From assembly GCA_947471745.1 (NCBI GenBank), contig CANJKZ010000956.1:186001-250000 (forward strand): 64,000 nt of DNA. Reading direction: 5' to 3'. The notes below the pieces were generated by a model that made no database searches, was not told where the DNA came from, and saw nothing but the letters and a program-made list of their open reading frames with translations. Each line of letters opens with the position of its first letter. Position 1 is the first letter of the stretch. The DNA comes from Closterium sp. Naga37s-1. Taxonomy: Eukaryota > Streptophyta > Zygnematophyceae > Desmidiales > Closteriaceae. Below, one piece after another: positions 54,712 to 64,000 of this stretch. Both the position numbers and the translations under genes were made by a program.

Positions 54712-55640
54712 GACGTCACGTTTGACGAGTCGGTTCCCTTCTACTGTCTCTTCCCCTACCGCTCTGCCCCTCCCCCACCCCCGCCGCTCTTCCTTGCTCA
54801 CGGTCCTCCTCCGGTAGACCCCCTCCCGCCCCAGGGTCCTGCTCCCTCGGGTGTGTCTCAGGTAGACCCTCTCCCAGGTACTGCGCCTGTTCAGGTAGCT
54901 GTCGGCTCAGGTGCTGCTCCAGGTGTTGCGTTTGGGGGTGCTGCATCTGGGGGTGCGGAGCCAGGGGGTGCGGAGTCTGAGGGTGCTGGGTCTGGGGGTG
55001 CTGAGCCTCGGGGTGAGGAGCCTGGGGGTGCTGAGCCTGCGGGTGTGGAGACTGGGGGTGTTGAGCCTGGGGGTGCTGAGTCGGATGGTGCGGAGTCTGG
55101 GGGTGCTGCGTCTGGAGGTGCGGAGCCGGGGGGTGCGGAGTCTGAGGGTGCTGGGTCTGGGGGTGCTGAGCCTTGGGGTTAAGAGCCTTGGGGTGCTGAG
55201 CCTGGGGGTGCTGAACCTGAGGGTGTTGAGCTTGGGGTGCTGAGTCGGAGGGTGCGGAGTCTGGGGGTGCTGAGCGTCGAGGTGCTGCTTCGTCTGGAGG
55301 TCCTCCTGGTGCTTCGCCGCGACTGTCTCCGCAGCAGCTGCGTGAGTGGTTTGTTCGGCGCGCACGCCTTCGGAGTGGAGCTACAGGAGCTGGAGGCGCT
55401 GGAGACGCTGGAGCTGGAGGTGCTGGAGTTACTGCTGGAGCTGGTGGTACTGGAGGTACTGCGGCTACTGGTCGTGGAGGTGCTCGTACCACGGGTACTG
55501 GAGCTGCCAGGACTGGTGGTGTTGGGGGCGCAGGAGCTGGAGACCCTATGAAGCCTGGAGCTGCTGGAGCTGTAGGCACTGGCGCTGGTGGCACTGTTGC
55601 TGGAGGCGCTGGAGCTCCAGGAGCTGGAGCTGTTGACCCT
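54712..55640 (+). repeat. coding minisatellite linker of H
   Basis: After DVTFDESVPFY and a proline-rich part come 15-bp units (ggtgctgagcctggg; GAEPG type) at 54930-55250 with a TAA at about 55180. Then SPQQLREWFVRRARLRSG (55326-55380) and Gly/Ala-rich units to 55640. Frame changes occur between the halves. Confidence 0.88.
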
Positions 55641-57911
55641 GGAGCTGGAGGTGCTGGAGGCACTGTGCGGCTGCGACCGTACTTCGTTCCCCTGCTTCAG
55701 CAGGTTCTTGGTGTTCCGTCCTCTACTGGCCTTACTCCTCCCCTCCTGTGTCCACCGCCTGACCAGTCGCAGCTGCCGTTGCAGCCGGCCTCTCCACTGC
55801 CTGCTCCCTCTCCTTACACTGAGCAGTCCGGCGGTCTTACGGAGCGTCGTGAGCCTGTGTCTCGTCCTGTCCCTCCTGTTTGCACTGCTCGCCGCGTTCC
55901 TCGTTCGCGTCCTCCTCCAGTCCCTGGCACGCACACTATGGCACTCCGTCCTTCCTCTGTTCCACTGCGTGTTCCTCTATCGCCTCCTCTTGGGTCCTCT
56001 CTTCCTGAGATCCCTGACCCTGAGTCTGACCGCGCTCGTGCTGCCAGTCCCACTGTTGCTCGTCTCCTCGCCACTCCTATCACTAACCCATCCTTTGAGT
56101 CTGCTGCTGCGTCTGCTCTCGTTGCTGAGCTGCTTGACTTTGCTGCTGCCTATCGTCTAGACTACGCCACTGCTCTTATTGCTGAGTCTGCGTCTGCTAG
56201 TCCTCCATCCGTCGGGGGTGAATGTGCTCTTGGCACGGACGTCCTTGAGGACAAGCAGGAGGACTTTGAGTGTCTTGCAGCTGCTGTACCTCGTTTCGCT
56301 TCCATGCTGCTTGCCCCTGAGGGAGACCCGGATGCACTAGACATCCCGACCCCGCGCTCTTACGCAGAGGCGATTACGGGTCCTTAATCCTCTCAGTGGC
56401 AGGCAGCCATGGATGCTGAGATGGCATCCTGGAAGTCCACAGGCACCTACGTCGACGCAGTTCCCCCCCCTGGGGCGAACATAGTCGATGGCATGTGGAT
56501 TTTCAGGGTGAAGCGGCCGCCGGGTTCTCCGCCTGCCTTCAAGGCACGTTACGTTGCTCGAGGCTTCAGTCAACGACAAGGGGTTGACTACTTCCAGACC
56601 TTCTCCCCCACCCCGAAGATGACTACTTTTCGTGTGTTGCTGCACGTCGCTGCTCAGCGTGACTACGAGTTGCACTCTCTGGACTTCAGCACAGCTTTCC
56701 TGCAGGGCAGCCTTCACGAGGAGATCTGGCTGCGCCGCCCACCTGGCTTCACTGAGTCGTTTCCTGCAGGTACTCAGTGGAGCCTCCGGTGGCCAGTCTA
56801 CGGTCTCCGCCAGGCACCTCGCGAGTGGCACGACACACTGAGGACTACACTTGCGGCTCTGGGGTTTACTCCTTCTACTGCTGACCCGTCGCTGTTTCTA
56901 CGCACCGACACCTCGCTGCCGCCGTTCTACGTCCTCGTGTACGTTGACGACCTCGTCTTTGCCACTGCTGACACTGAGGCACTGACCCTTGTGAAGTCAG
57001 AGCTACAGAAGAGACACACCTGCACTAACCTGGGTGAACTGCGCAGCTATCTTGGCTTGCAGATCACCCAGGATAGAGCGCGGCGCACCATCACCCTGAC
57101 TCAGTCACACATGGTGCACCACGTCCTTCAGCTCTTCGGTTTCCAGTTCTCCTCGCCACAGCCCACTCCTCTGTCTACCAGCCACTCGCTCTCAACTCCA
57201 CCTCCACACGAGTCCGTAGAGCCGAGTGGTCCGTACCCAGAGCTTGTGGGTTGCCTCATGTACCTGATGACGTGCACACGACCTGACTTCGCGTACCCTC
57301 TCAGCCTTCTGGCTCGCTACGTGGCTCCCGGTAGGCACCGAAAGGTGCACTGGGATGCTGCGATGAAGGTACTGCGCTACTTGTGCAGTACGTCGGGCAT
57401 GGGTCTCGTGCTTGGAGGACGGGGTCCAGTTGTCCTCACTGGTCACTCAGACGCTTCTTGGGTTGACGACTCAGCTACACAGTGGTCATCACAGGGTTAC
57501 ACCTTCAGCCTTGGTTCCGGCTCTGTTTCCTGACGGTCTACCCGCTCATCTTCGGTTCTCAGCTCCAGTTGTGAGGCTGAGATCTACGCATGGGCCATGG
57601 CTGCACAGGAGCTACGCTTGCTCACCTACCTGCTGACTGACTTGGGAGAGCAGCCTCGTTCGCCTCCAGTTCTGTACGTAGACAACAAGGCCATGATTGC
57701 CTTGTGTCAGGAGCACAGACTGGAGCACATCGCTCTGCGATACTTCCTTTCTCGAGAGTTGCAGCAGCGTGGCCAGCTTCGTCTTGCGTACGTGGCCACT
57801 AGGGCCAACACTGCTGATATATTCACCAAGGCACTTCCGCCTGGTGATCATCAGCGCTTCTCTACTGTGTTAGGACTTGTGTCTACTTTGCCTCACTTGC
57901 TTACTGCGTGA
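55548..57911 (+). pseudogene. copia reverse transcriptase/RNase H (H)
   Basis: RT N-terminal extension (MALRPSSVPLRVPLSPPLG), a TAA at 56385-56387 where other copies read Tyr (GPYSSQW), then RT core at 56409-57533 (WIFRVKRPPGSPPAFKARYV, FSTAFLQGSLHEEIWLRRP, VYVDDLVFATAD, LRSYLGLQITQD). TGA replaces Trp at about 57531 (VSWRSTRSS), and a 12-bp in-frame loss near 57726 removes RTKH from LEHRTKHIALRY. RNase H ends TRANTADIFTKALPPGD...LPHLLTA at 57911. Recently inactivated. Confidence 0.9.
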
Positions 57912-58138
57912 CTTTGCTTGTACTGTGATCTATATATATACATGCATGGTTGCACTTGCTAGGGTATGATCATTGTATTGTTTTCTCTCTTTTATATAAC
58001 TCTTCATGTGAATTGGTCTTGTGGCCCTTTGCTTATGCTCGGACTGTGTGGTGACTTTGTGATCCACCCTGAGCTTGCTTTGTTTTGCTTGACTGGTCTT
58101 GTTACCACTTGTTCTCCCCCACTTTGCCTATGGGGGTG
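57912..58138 (+). other. element H 3' UTR and polypurine tract
   Basis: Same conserved block as the other copia elements, with a tatatata run near 57930, ending ctatgggggtg before TGTCA at 58139. Confidence 0.85.
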
Positions 58139-58264
58139 TGTCAAAATGATATATAGCTTGTATTGTGTAGGCTATAGTGGGGTAGCCCATAAGGGGTACA
58201 ACCCAAGTTAGTACTTGTACCCAAGTCTTTGCTAGTTCATTCATTCGCGTTCGTTACTTTGACA
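58139..58264 (+). repeat. element H 3' LTR
   Basis: 126 bp, the same as the 5' LTR except for a 5-bp deletion (cccaagttagt versus cccaattagggttagt) and a few substitutions. Followed by gagac. Confidence 0.95.
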
Positions 58265-58355
58265 GAGACGTCTACCCCCCCCCAAAAAATGAGATAGTGG
58301 GGAAGCGAAGGTGTGGGTGCGGTCCGAGAGAAGATATTAGGCTCTGATAACCAAG

Positions 58356-60306
58356 TGTTACGAGTGCAATGTACACTAAGCGAAATAATTGTCCACATGT
58401 TCATGTTTCAAGACATGAACGGGCATTAGTGGCCATGGTGATTAAGCCTTAATAATTGGACCACATGAGGTTAAAGCCCGAAGGGTTGTACATCTAAACA
58501 CGCAGCATGTTGGTCATGAACTAGGTTAAACAATCAGTGAATATAGAAATAGGCAAATACTAGCATAAGGACAGTTTTTTACAATTACAGCCACACATGC
58601 AAACCAAGCAGAATCTAGTACTTGGTCCAGCGACCCTTGGCCTTGAGCACAGCCCGCACACGCCTAGGCATGCTTTCGATAAGCTCACTGCACCAAGCCG
58701 CAGGGATTTTCTCCCATTCCACTTGTACTCTGTCCCATAGCTCGAGAATGCCTGCAGGGGGGCAGGGGTAAGCAAGCAGCTGCTTCTTCAAGTAAACCCA
58801 CAGATGTTCTATGGGGTTGAGGTCCGGACTAGATGCTGGCCATGGGAGCACAGAGTACGGGTGCTCGGCAAGGTAAGTTTAGACCATCTTGCATGTATGC
58901 TTCGGGTCATTGTCATGCTGGAACACAACGGTCTCGGGATCCAACTCGTAATGCTCAATAGTCTGCTGCAGCTCGTCTTGCAGGATTGAACGGTACAACT
59001 CGCCGTTCATTCTTCCCTCTATCTTGCACATGAAACCCGCGCCGTTGTATGTCATGCACCCCCAAATCATGATGGAGCCGCCGCCATGTTTGACGGTCTG
59101 TTTCACATGGTGCGGCTCCATGTGACAGTCCTCCCTAATCCAGGCCCAACTACGGCCGTCGCTACTAAACCGGCAGATCTTCGTTTCGTCGCTCCAAACC
59201 ACGCTTTTCCAGTCGTCGATCGTCCAGTGCTGATGGTCCTTGGCCCACTGCATGCGGTCCTTGACATTTTTCGCGGATAATCTAGGCTTCGACGGCTTTT
59301 CTATCGCCTTAACTCTGTGCCGCTTGAGAGTGTTTCGCACGGTGGCGCCCGTGACACTGATGCCGTGCGTAGAGGATATCATTCCCGCTGCGGCCTCGGC
59401 GGATTTCGATTCACCAGACACTATCGACCTTACAACTATCCTCGCGATTTGCTTTGGTAACTTGCGCGGCCGACCAGGTTTCGCCGGGGACGGCACTAGC
59501 TCGTCGAACGTTTTCGGACCGCGGTGGCGGAGGAGCTCGTCATGGACGGCAGACTTTGAAACTCCCAACTCCTGCGCGATTTGGCGGTAACTACGCCCCT
59601 CCGCAATTCGCTGCATGATACGCTTCTGTTTCTCCTCGCTAAGCCGCTTCATGCTGCGGGGGTGTTAGCGCTAGTCGTAGATCGTAGTATCCGCCCGTAA
59701 TCTCCTCTGTACCTAACTAGTCTAGATCTAACAGCGCACGAAATAAGGCTCAGGACATTTCGGAAAGATTTGTCCGTGTGGGGTGTCGAGAGGGAAGAGC
59801 TGACTCGTTAGAGCATGAGGTTTTTTTGGGGCTATAGGTAGCCTACACAAACTCGTAACAGTCAATCGCGAACCCTGTATGCAATATGTTTATGACAAAA
59901 CTTGTTTAGGCCCCAATTGGGTGCAAGTTATCGTACATTTCGAATGCATAAGGACAATAACCTCGTTAAGTGTAGTGAGCGAGCGAGGATTGCACTTACG
60001 AGACAAGATACAATGAGCGAAGGATTGAGCGAAGAATATATAGCGAAGCTACAATGGTAACGGTAACGTGTGGGAAAATGGGGTGCGCGACGGGCCTGGT
60101 GACGAGGTTGGGGAATGTCGAGGCGGAGGTCCGGAGCGCAGGTTACCAACCGAACCGTGAGGTTGGGTCGCATCGTGAACAGTGGCGGGAATGGTGTCGA
60201 GGCGAATGCCGCGAGTGGTAACGGATTAATGTGGGGTGCTGTTGGCGGGAACAGTGGTGTACGCGCTGAGCAGGGACGCGAAGTAAGGAAATGAATTTTC
60301 CTTACA
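58356..60306 (-). repeat. G2 5' LTR, interrupted by a Tc1-like transposon
   Basis: The inner end tgttacgagtgc abuts the primer site, and the outer end ttttccttaca (60306) matches the left LTR. About 200 bp (58356-58556) and the part right of about 59700 are LTR-like; the middle is the Tc1-like gene. The exact transposon ends were not found. Confidence 0.7.
58615..59652 (-). pseudogene. Tc1/mariner (IS630 superfamily) D34E transposase with one nonsense codon
   Basis: The minus-strand ATG at 59652 gives a helix-turn-helix (SYRQIAQELGVSKSAVHDEL) and a GRPRK hook (KPGRPRKLPKQ), a second HTH (ISVTGATVRNTLKRH), then the catalytic domain: first Asp in VVWSDETKI, second in VFQHDNDPKHT, and Glu in SPDLNPIEHLW, with 34 residues between the second Asp and the Glu (Tc1 type). 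A single TAA (58879-58881), one base from the Lys codon AAA, interrupts it after HTCKMV; the same frame continues TYLAEHPYSVLPWPASSPDL to RWTKY and stop at 58615. About 345 codons, full length for the family. Clear TIRs were not seen. Confidence 0.92.
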
Positions 60307-61204
<898 letters not shown>

Positions 61205-61229
61205 ATGACCGCGACTCGAAAAATGACTT

Positions 61230-61249
61230 CGCCATTTTCGCCAATGGCG
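61230..61249 (+). terminator. candidate 3' stem-loop of the H3 mRNA
   Basis: cgccatt / aatggcg form a perfect 7-bp stem around a 6-base loop, 26 bases after the stop codon, immediately followed by tgtaa (61250-61254), a known algal polyadenylation-type signal. Animal and some green-algal histone mRNAs end in such a hairpin, but the usual loop is 4 bases. The position is right; function is inference. Confidence 0.4.
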
Positions 61250-61254
61250 TGTAA

Positions 61255-62129
61255 CTTACCAGGGAGTGCGCTTTGCGGTTCTCCATACCGCCGACGACTG
61301 AGTGTCGCCGTGTAAATTGTTTCAGTGCTGGCTGAAGCCTCTGTCCATAGTGACGAGCGGGCTCAAGCCTGATTCGAGCATTTGTTTAAAAGTGGAATGG
61401 CCCAGGCAAAGCGTTGTCAAACTGTTGCAAGCCTTGTAAGAGCTTTCCTTCAATTTGTAATAAACCGTTCTGTTCTGTTCATTTAGTATGAACCCTCCGT
61501 GCCGAAAGATGTTTATGTGAGTCCACCATTGCTCTCCGTGCTTGGCGTTGGTGCTTGGCATTTGTGTTCTAGCTGAAGCCTCCGAGCTGGTTCAAGCGTC
61601 CCAAGAGCATCCTTTGAAGCAGAACGCGTTTTGTACAACCCATTGCCTACTGCATTCCGTTCAAAGTAACGTAAGTTGTTTAAATTGGTATAAAAGAGGT
61701 GGTTAACAAGGTCCAACATGGTGCAATGTTGTTTAATGGACTTTTCTCTATTGCATCTTGGCAACAATGCTCGCCCAATACAAGTTGCACGTGTAGGCTC
61801 CCCTCCTGATAGAAAACCCTAGATTTCCATGTTTGGAAAATATGTGATGCGGTTTCGTGTATGTGAAATAAGAAATGTGATGCGGCTTGGCATAAGATTT
61901 TCCTGGTTTTACAAGCTCCACATTTTCCTGGTTTGACAAGCTTGTTTCGTGTATGTGAAATAAGAAATATGTGATGCGGCTTTTAAGTGTAATCATCTTC
62001 GCTACAAAGCGGAACCCGGCTATCTCAGAAGTGAAAGCTTCATAAACTTTCTAACGGGCAGTTAACGAATTAGACAGACTAAGTGGGACCATTCCACTTG
62101 GTGCCTCCATCGCGCATCCATCGCGACTC
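61255..62129. other. intergenic region between H3 and the plastid-protein gene
   Basis: No coding sequence supported. It contains a near-direct repeat of about 40 bp, gtttcgtgtatgtgaaataag (61851-61871 and 61944-61964), each copy followed by aaat(at)gtgatgcggctt. Its right end should hold the promoter of the gene starting at 62130. Confidence 0.6.
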
Positions 62130-62483
62130 ATGGCGTCCCTCGCCTCTCTCCTCCCGCGAACCCCCTCGCCCGCTTTGCTGCACCGTTCCCCGCCTCCTCT
62201 CCACTCCTTAGTACCCCTCCCGCTCCTCTTGCCCTCCCCGCGCGCCAATGGCCTCTGTCGCCCCTGTTGCGCCGCGCCCCGCTCCGCCGTCGCCCGCACG
62301 TCTCTCGCCGCGCGCACACCCGCCCTCCGCCCGCGCGTGGGCGAAAAGGTTCCGCCTTGCCGCGCGGCGGCGGAGTCGGAGGCGGTTGGGGACGGCGCTG
62401 GGGAGCGGAAAACGGTATCGCTGGGGACGGCGGTGCTGCCGGCCGACTGCGATCTGGCGGCGCTGGAAACGATGATGGCGCAG
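62130..62483 (+). CDS. first exon of a probable plastid-targeted protein (DUF7148-like start)
   Basis: 118 codons from ATG 62130 ([20 protein letters not shown]). The N-terminus is rich in Ser/Ala/Pro/Arg/Leu and poor in acidic residues, like a chloroplast transit peptide, to about residue 75. Then [20 protein letters not shown] and ALETMMAQ. The last part resembles the beginning of a small plant chloroplast family that I remember as DUF7148 (a VSLGT..LP.D.DL...ET...QW pattern); the match is from memory and short. The exon is taken to end at CAG (62483) before GTGGG, where a 15-bp minisatellite begins. Downstream exons were not identified and may lie outside the window. Confidence 0.5.
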
Positions 62484-62745
62484 GTGGGAATGGCGCAGGT
62501 GGGAATGGCGCAGGTGGGAATGGCGCAGGTGGGAATGGCGCAGGTGGGAATGGCGCAGGTGAGAATGGCGCAGGTGAGAATGGCGCAGGTGAGAATGGCG
62601 CGGGTGGGAATGGCGCAGGTGAGAATGGCGCAGGTGAGAGCGGCGCAGGTGAGAGCGGCGCACGTGAGAGCGGCGCAGGTGAGAGCGGCACAGGTGAGAG
62701 CGGCGCAGGTGAGAGCGGCGCAGGTGAGAGCGGCACAGGTTAACG
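62476..62745 (+). repeat. 15-bp minisatellite of 5' splice-site-like units
   Basis: About 18 tandem units of tggcgcaggtgggaa, grading rightward into tggcgcaggtgagaa and cggcgcaggtgagag. Each unit contains CAG|GTGGG or CAG|GTGAG, a consensus donor. It starts at the predicted exon end and is open in all plus frames, so the 206-codon ORF across it is not good evidence for translation. A related piece (gatgatggcgcaggtggggt) recurs at 62848-62867. Confidence 0.9.
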
Positions 62746-64000
62746 AATGATGGTGGAGGTATACCGCCCTGGTAGACCACTGGGCTTAAACACTGGTTGC
62801 TCAGAGGCGAAGCTACTGCCTTGCAGGCATTACAGGTGTGGTGTGGTGATGATGGCGCAGGTGGGGTGTTTACCAAGGAGAATCCAGACAGGGCAGGGCA
62901 GGATGACGGCAATGCATGCGAAGGTGCATTGAAGGTGGGTCCTTGAAAATAGGCAGGTGAGGCTGTGCAAGAGTCGCGGGGTGGGGTGGATACCAGAGAG
63001 AATGGGTGGAGGCGGGATGACGGCAATGCACCTGCAATTGGACTGTGCTTGGTCCTGCAGTGCAGTTTAACCTAGACTGTTTCCCCGGTTTCATGACCAC
63101 CTGTGGTTGGCCTTGACCTTGAGCTTCCCACGTGGTGTCGCGCAGTGCGCACTTGGGTGAGTGCGATAATGCGTGGGCTTGTGTGCCCTACCAGTCGCGA
63201 GTCGGGTCACGTGGCTGCTGCTATCCTGCAGCAGCACAAGCAGCACTGCACCGGTTGTCGGGACTGTCTGCTTGCTCTCTTGCTTGCTTGCTCGCATCGC
63301 GTGCGTAGCAGCGCTGCAGCGACACAAGGAGGAGCCGACACGCGAGGCATGACGCAGAGACACATATCGTTACTTTTGAGCATTCTTAAAAGTGACTCCA
63401 ACATGATGCAGAGACTCATGGGAGCACCAATGTCGCCAGCACGGGCACCAGGGGTGGGGTTGTCATTGACTAGCTAGTGGCGCACCAGGGGAGGGGAGAC
63501 GAGCACCAATGCTACCAGCTGGATGGGTGGGGAAGGGGGCGAGCGTCAGGGCCGAAGCACGGAGGGTCCGTCCGTGCGAGGAGGCGTGGCCGATGGGGGC
63601 AAACGTGAGGAGGAGGTCCACTCTCCAGGCAGGCGGTGCATGCTGTTGGGGTGCAGCTTTTGAGTTGACTCAAAAGTGGGGAGGCGTGGCGTGGCTGATG
63701 GGGTGGGGGGGTGGGATCTATGAGGCCCCCGTTGTCCAGGCGGTGCATGCTGCCGTGCCGTACCCGGGTCCTGCATTTTGCCGTGCCGGAGTTTCGAGGC
63801 ACCTCGTCTCAAATCAAACCTGTGAGGTCCACCGTCGTCCACGCGGTGCATGCATGGTGCCAGGGTGCAGTGCAGCACAGCACAGTGAGCTTTGAGGCGC
63901 CTAAGAATTGGTACGCGTTGTGGGGCGCCGCCTAAAAAACGAGACAAGTTTCGAGCCACCTACAAAGTGAGAAACGTTATGAGGCACCACCTCAAACCTG
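62746..64000. other. repeat-rich tail, probably intron or intergenic
   Basis: No gene supported. Local repeats: an imperfect ~75-bp pair (62864-62938 and 62982-63050, sharing gatgacggcaatgca), gaggcgtggc plus gatggggg (63582 and 63684), cggtgcatgctg at 63635 and 63741 with a variant at 63843, and at the end several gaggcgcc/gaggcaccac phrases (63893-63990). A short tgggagcaccaatgtcgcca-type phrase repeats near 63420 and 63500. If the preceding exon is real, part of this is its first intron. Confidence 0.5.

Larger units (their letters stand above)
50671..58264 (+). mobile_element. full-length Ty1/copia element 'H'
   Basis: Complete structure: 131-bp 5' LTR, primer site, GC-rich leader, gag-protease-integrase, linker, RT/RNase H, 3' UTR, purine tract and 126-bp 3' LTR, flanked by gagac (50666-50670 and 58265-58269). 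Inserted in the leader of G2. The LTRs differ by about four substitutions and a 5-bp deletion. The coding region has stops at about 54709, 55180, 56385 and 57531, so it is now inactive. 7594 bp long, the best reference for the family. Confidence 0.95.
43979..60306 (-). mobile_element. chromodomain Ty3/gypsy element 'G2' carrying three nested insertions
   Basis: In minus orientation: 5' LTR (60306-58356, carrying a Tc1-like transposon), primer site (58354-58341, tggttatcagagcc), leader split by copia H, gag (50574-49425), LARD2, protease, RT/RNase H, integrase with chromodomain, purine tract (44197-44182) and a partial 3' LTR (44181-43979). The ~205 bp shared by the two LTR ends show several substitutions. 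Target duplication not identified, because the left LTR is incomplete. Confidence 0.85.

Noticed and set aside
58557-59956. 11-mer gcataaggaca on both sides of the Tc1-like gene as its terminal repeats
   Set aside because: The copies are in direct, not inverted, orientation and do not abut TA dinucleotides as expected for Tc1; probably chance.
62476-62745. CRISPR-like array
   Set aside because: Units are contiguous 15-mers without spacers in a eukaryotic genome.
62130-62750. 206-codon ORF with MAQVG repeats as a repeat protein
   Set aside because: The repeat part contains a donor consensus in every unit and is open in all frames; exon end at 62483 is more plausible.

Overview
The window is eukaryotic nuclear DNA that is almost entirely nested LTR retrotransposons. 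The only ordinary single-copy genic DNA I can support is the last ~3.7 kb: an intronless histone H3 gene and the first exon of a probable plastid-targeted protein. Plant-like residues in H3 (K53, A96), GT-AG introns, Met-initiator-type primer sites, a chromodomain Ty3 element and GC-rich copia elements point to the green lineage, most likely a streptophyte (zygnematophyte, Closterium-like) alga. The genus is inference from the look of the copia pol proteins and was not tested.

Layout from left to right: (1) 1-2516, minus-strand Ty1/copia fragment 'A'. (2) 2517-6321, plus-strand Ty3 fragment 'G1', split by the non-autonomous LTR element LARD1 (3079-4829, TSD tttcg). (3) 6322-7034, unassigned. 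(4) 7035-25283, minus-strand copia 'F', split by copia 'E' (9231-24165, identical 124-bp LTRs, TSD ggctg). (5) Inside E, a ~5.39-kb foreign block (15964-21357) plus a 2.37-kb duplication of E's own reverse transcriptase. The foreign block carries a copia LTR, a pogo-like DDE remnant, a spliceable EGF-LysM gene fragment and another copia gag. (6) 25354-26552, Plavaka/CACTA-like transposase exons. (7) 26818-27717, a second copia gag family. (8) 27718-32521, copia mosaic 'D'. (9) 32232-37624, the second copy of the foreign block, differing by one base. (10) 37088-43306, two head-to-tail 5'-truncated copia 3' ends (U1, U2) closing in an LTR hairpin. (11) 43979-60306, a minus-strand chromodomain Ty3 element 'G2' that hosts LARD2 (TSD ttccc), copia 'H' (TSD gagac) and a Tc1-like transposon. 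(12) 60307-64000, histone H3, the plastid-protein exon with a splice-donor-like minisatellite, and a repeat-rich tail.

No gag-pol is fully open. E, F, D, U1, U2, A, G1, G2 and H all carry stops or frameshifts, although E's LTRs are identical. The copia elements share one architecture: GC-rich tandem 5' leader; gag with a glycine-rich stretch and an unusual Cys/His motif; DSGA protease; HHCC and DDE integrase; a very long coding-minisatellite linker; reverse transcriptase (YVDD); RNase H; ~230-bp 3' UTR; and a purine tract ending tatgggggtg before a TGTCA...(T)GACA LTR. Most mosaic breakpoints fall in the linker.

The most unusual observations are: the microhomology-bounded composite inside E that carries a spliceable non-retroviral gene fragment between intact LTRs; the LARD family; the duplicated PQQLREWF motif and non-canonical Cys/His motif in the copia polyprotein; and the minisatellite made of 5' splice-site-like repeats.
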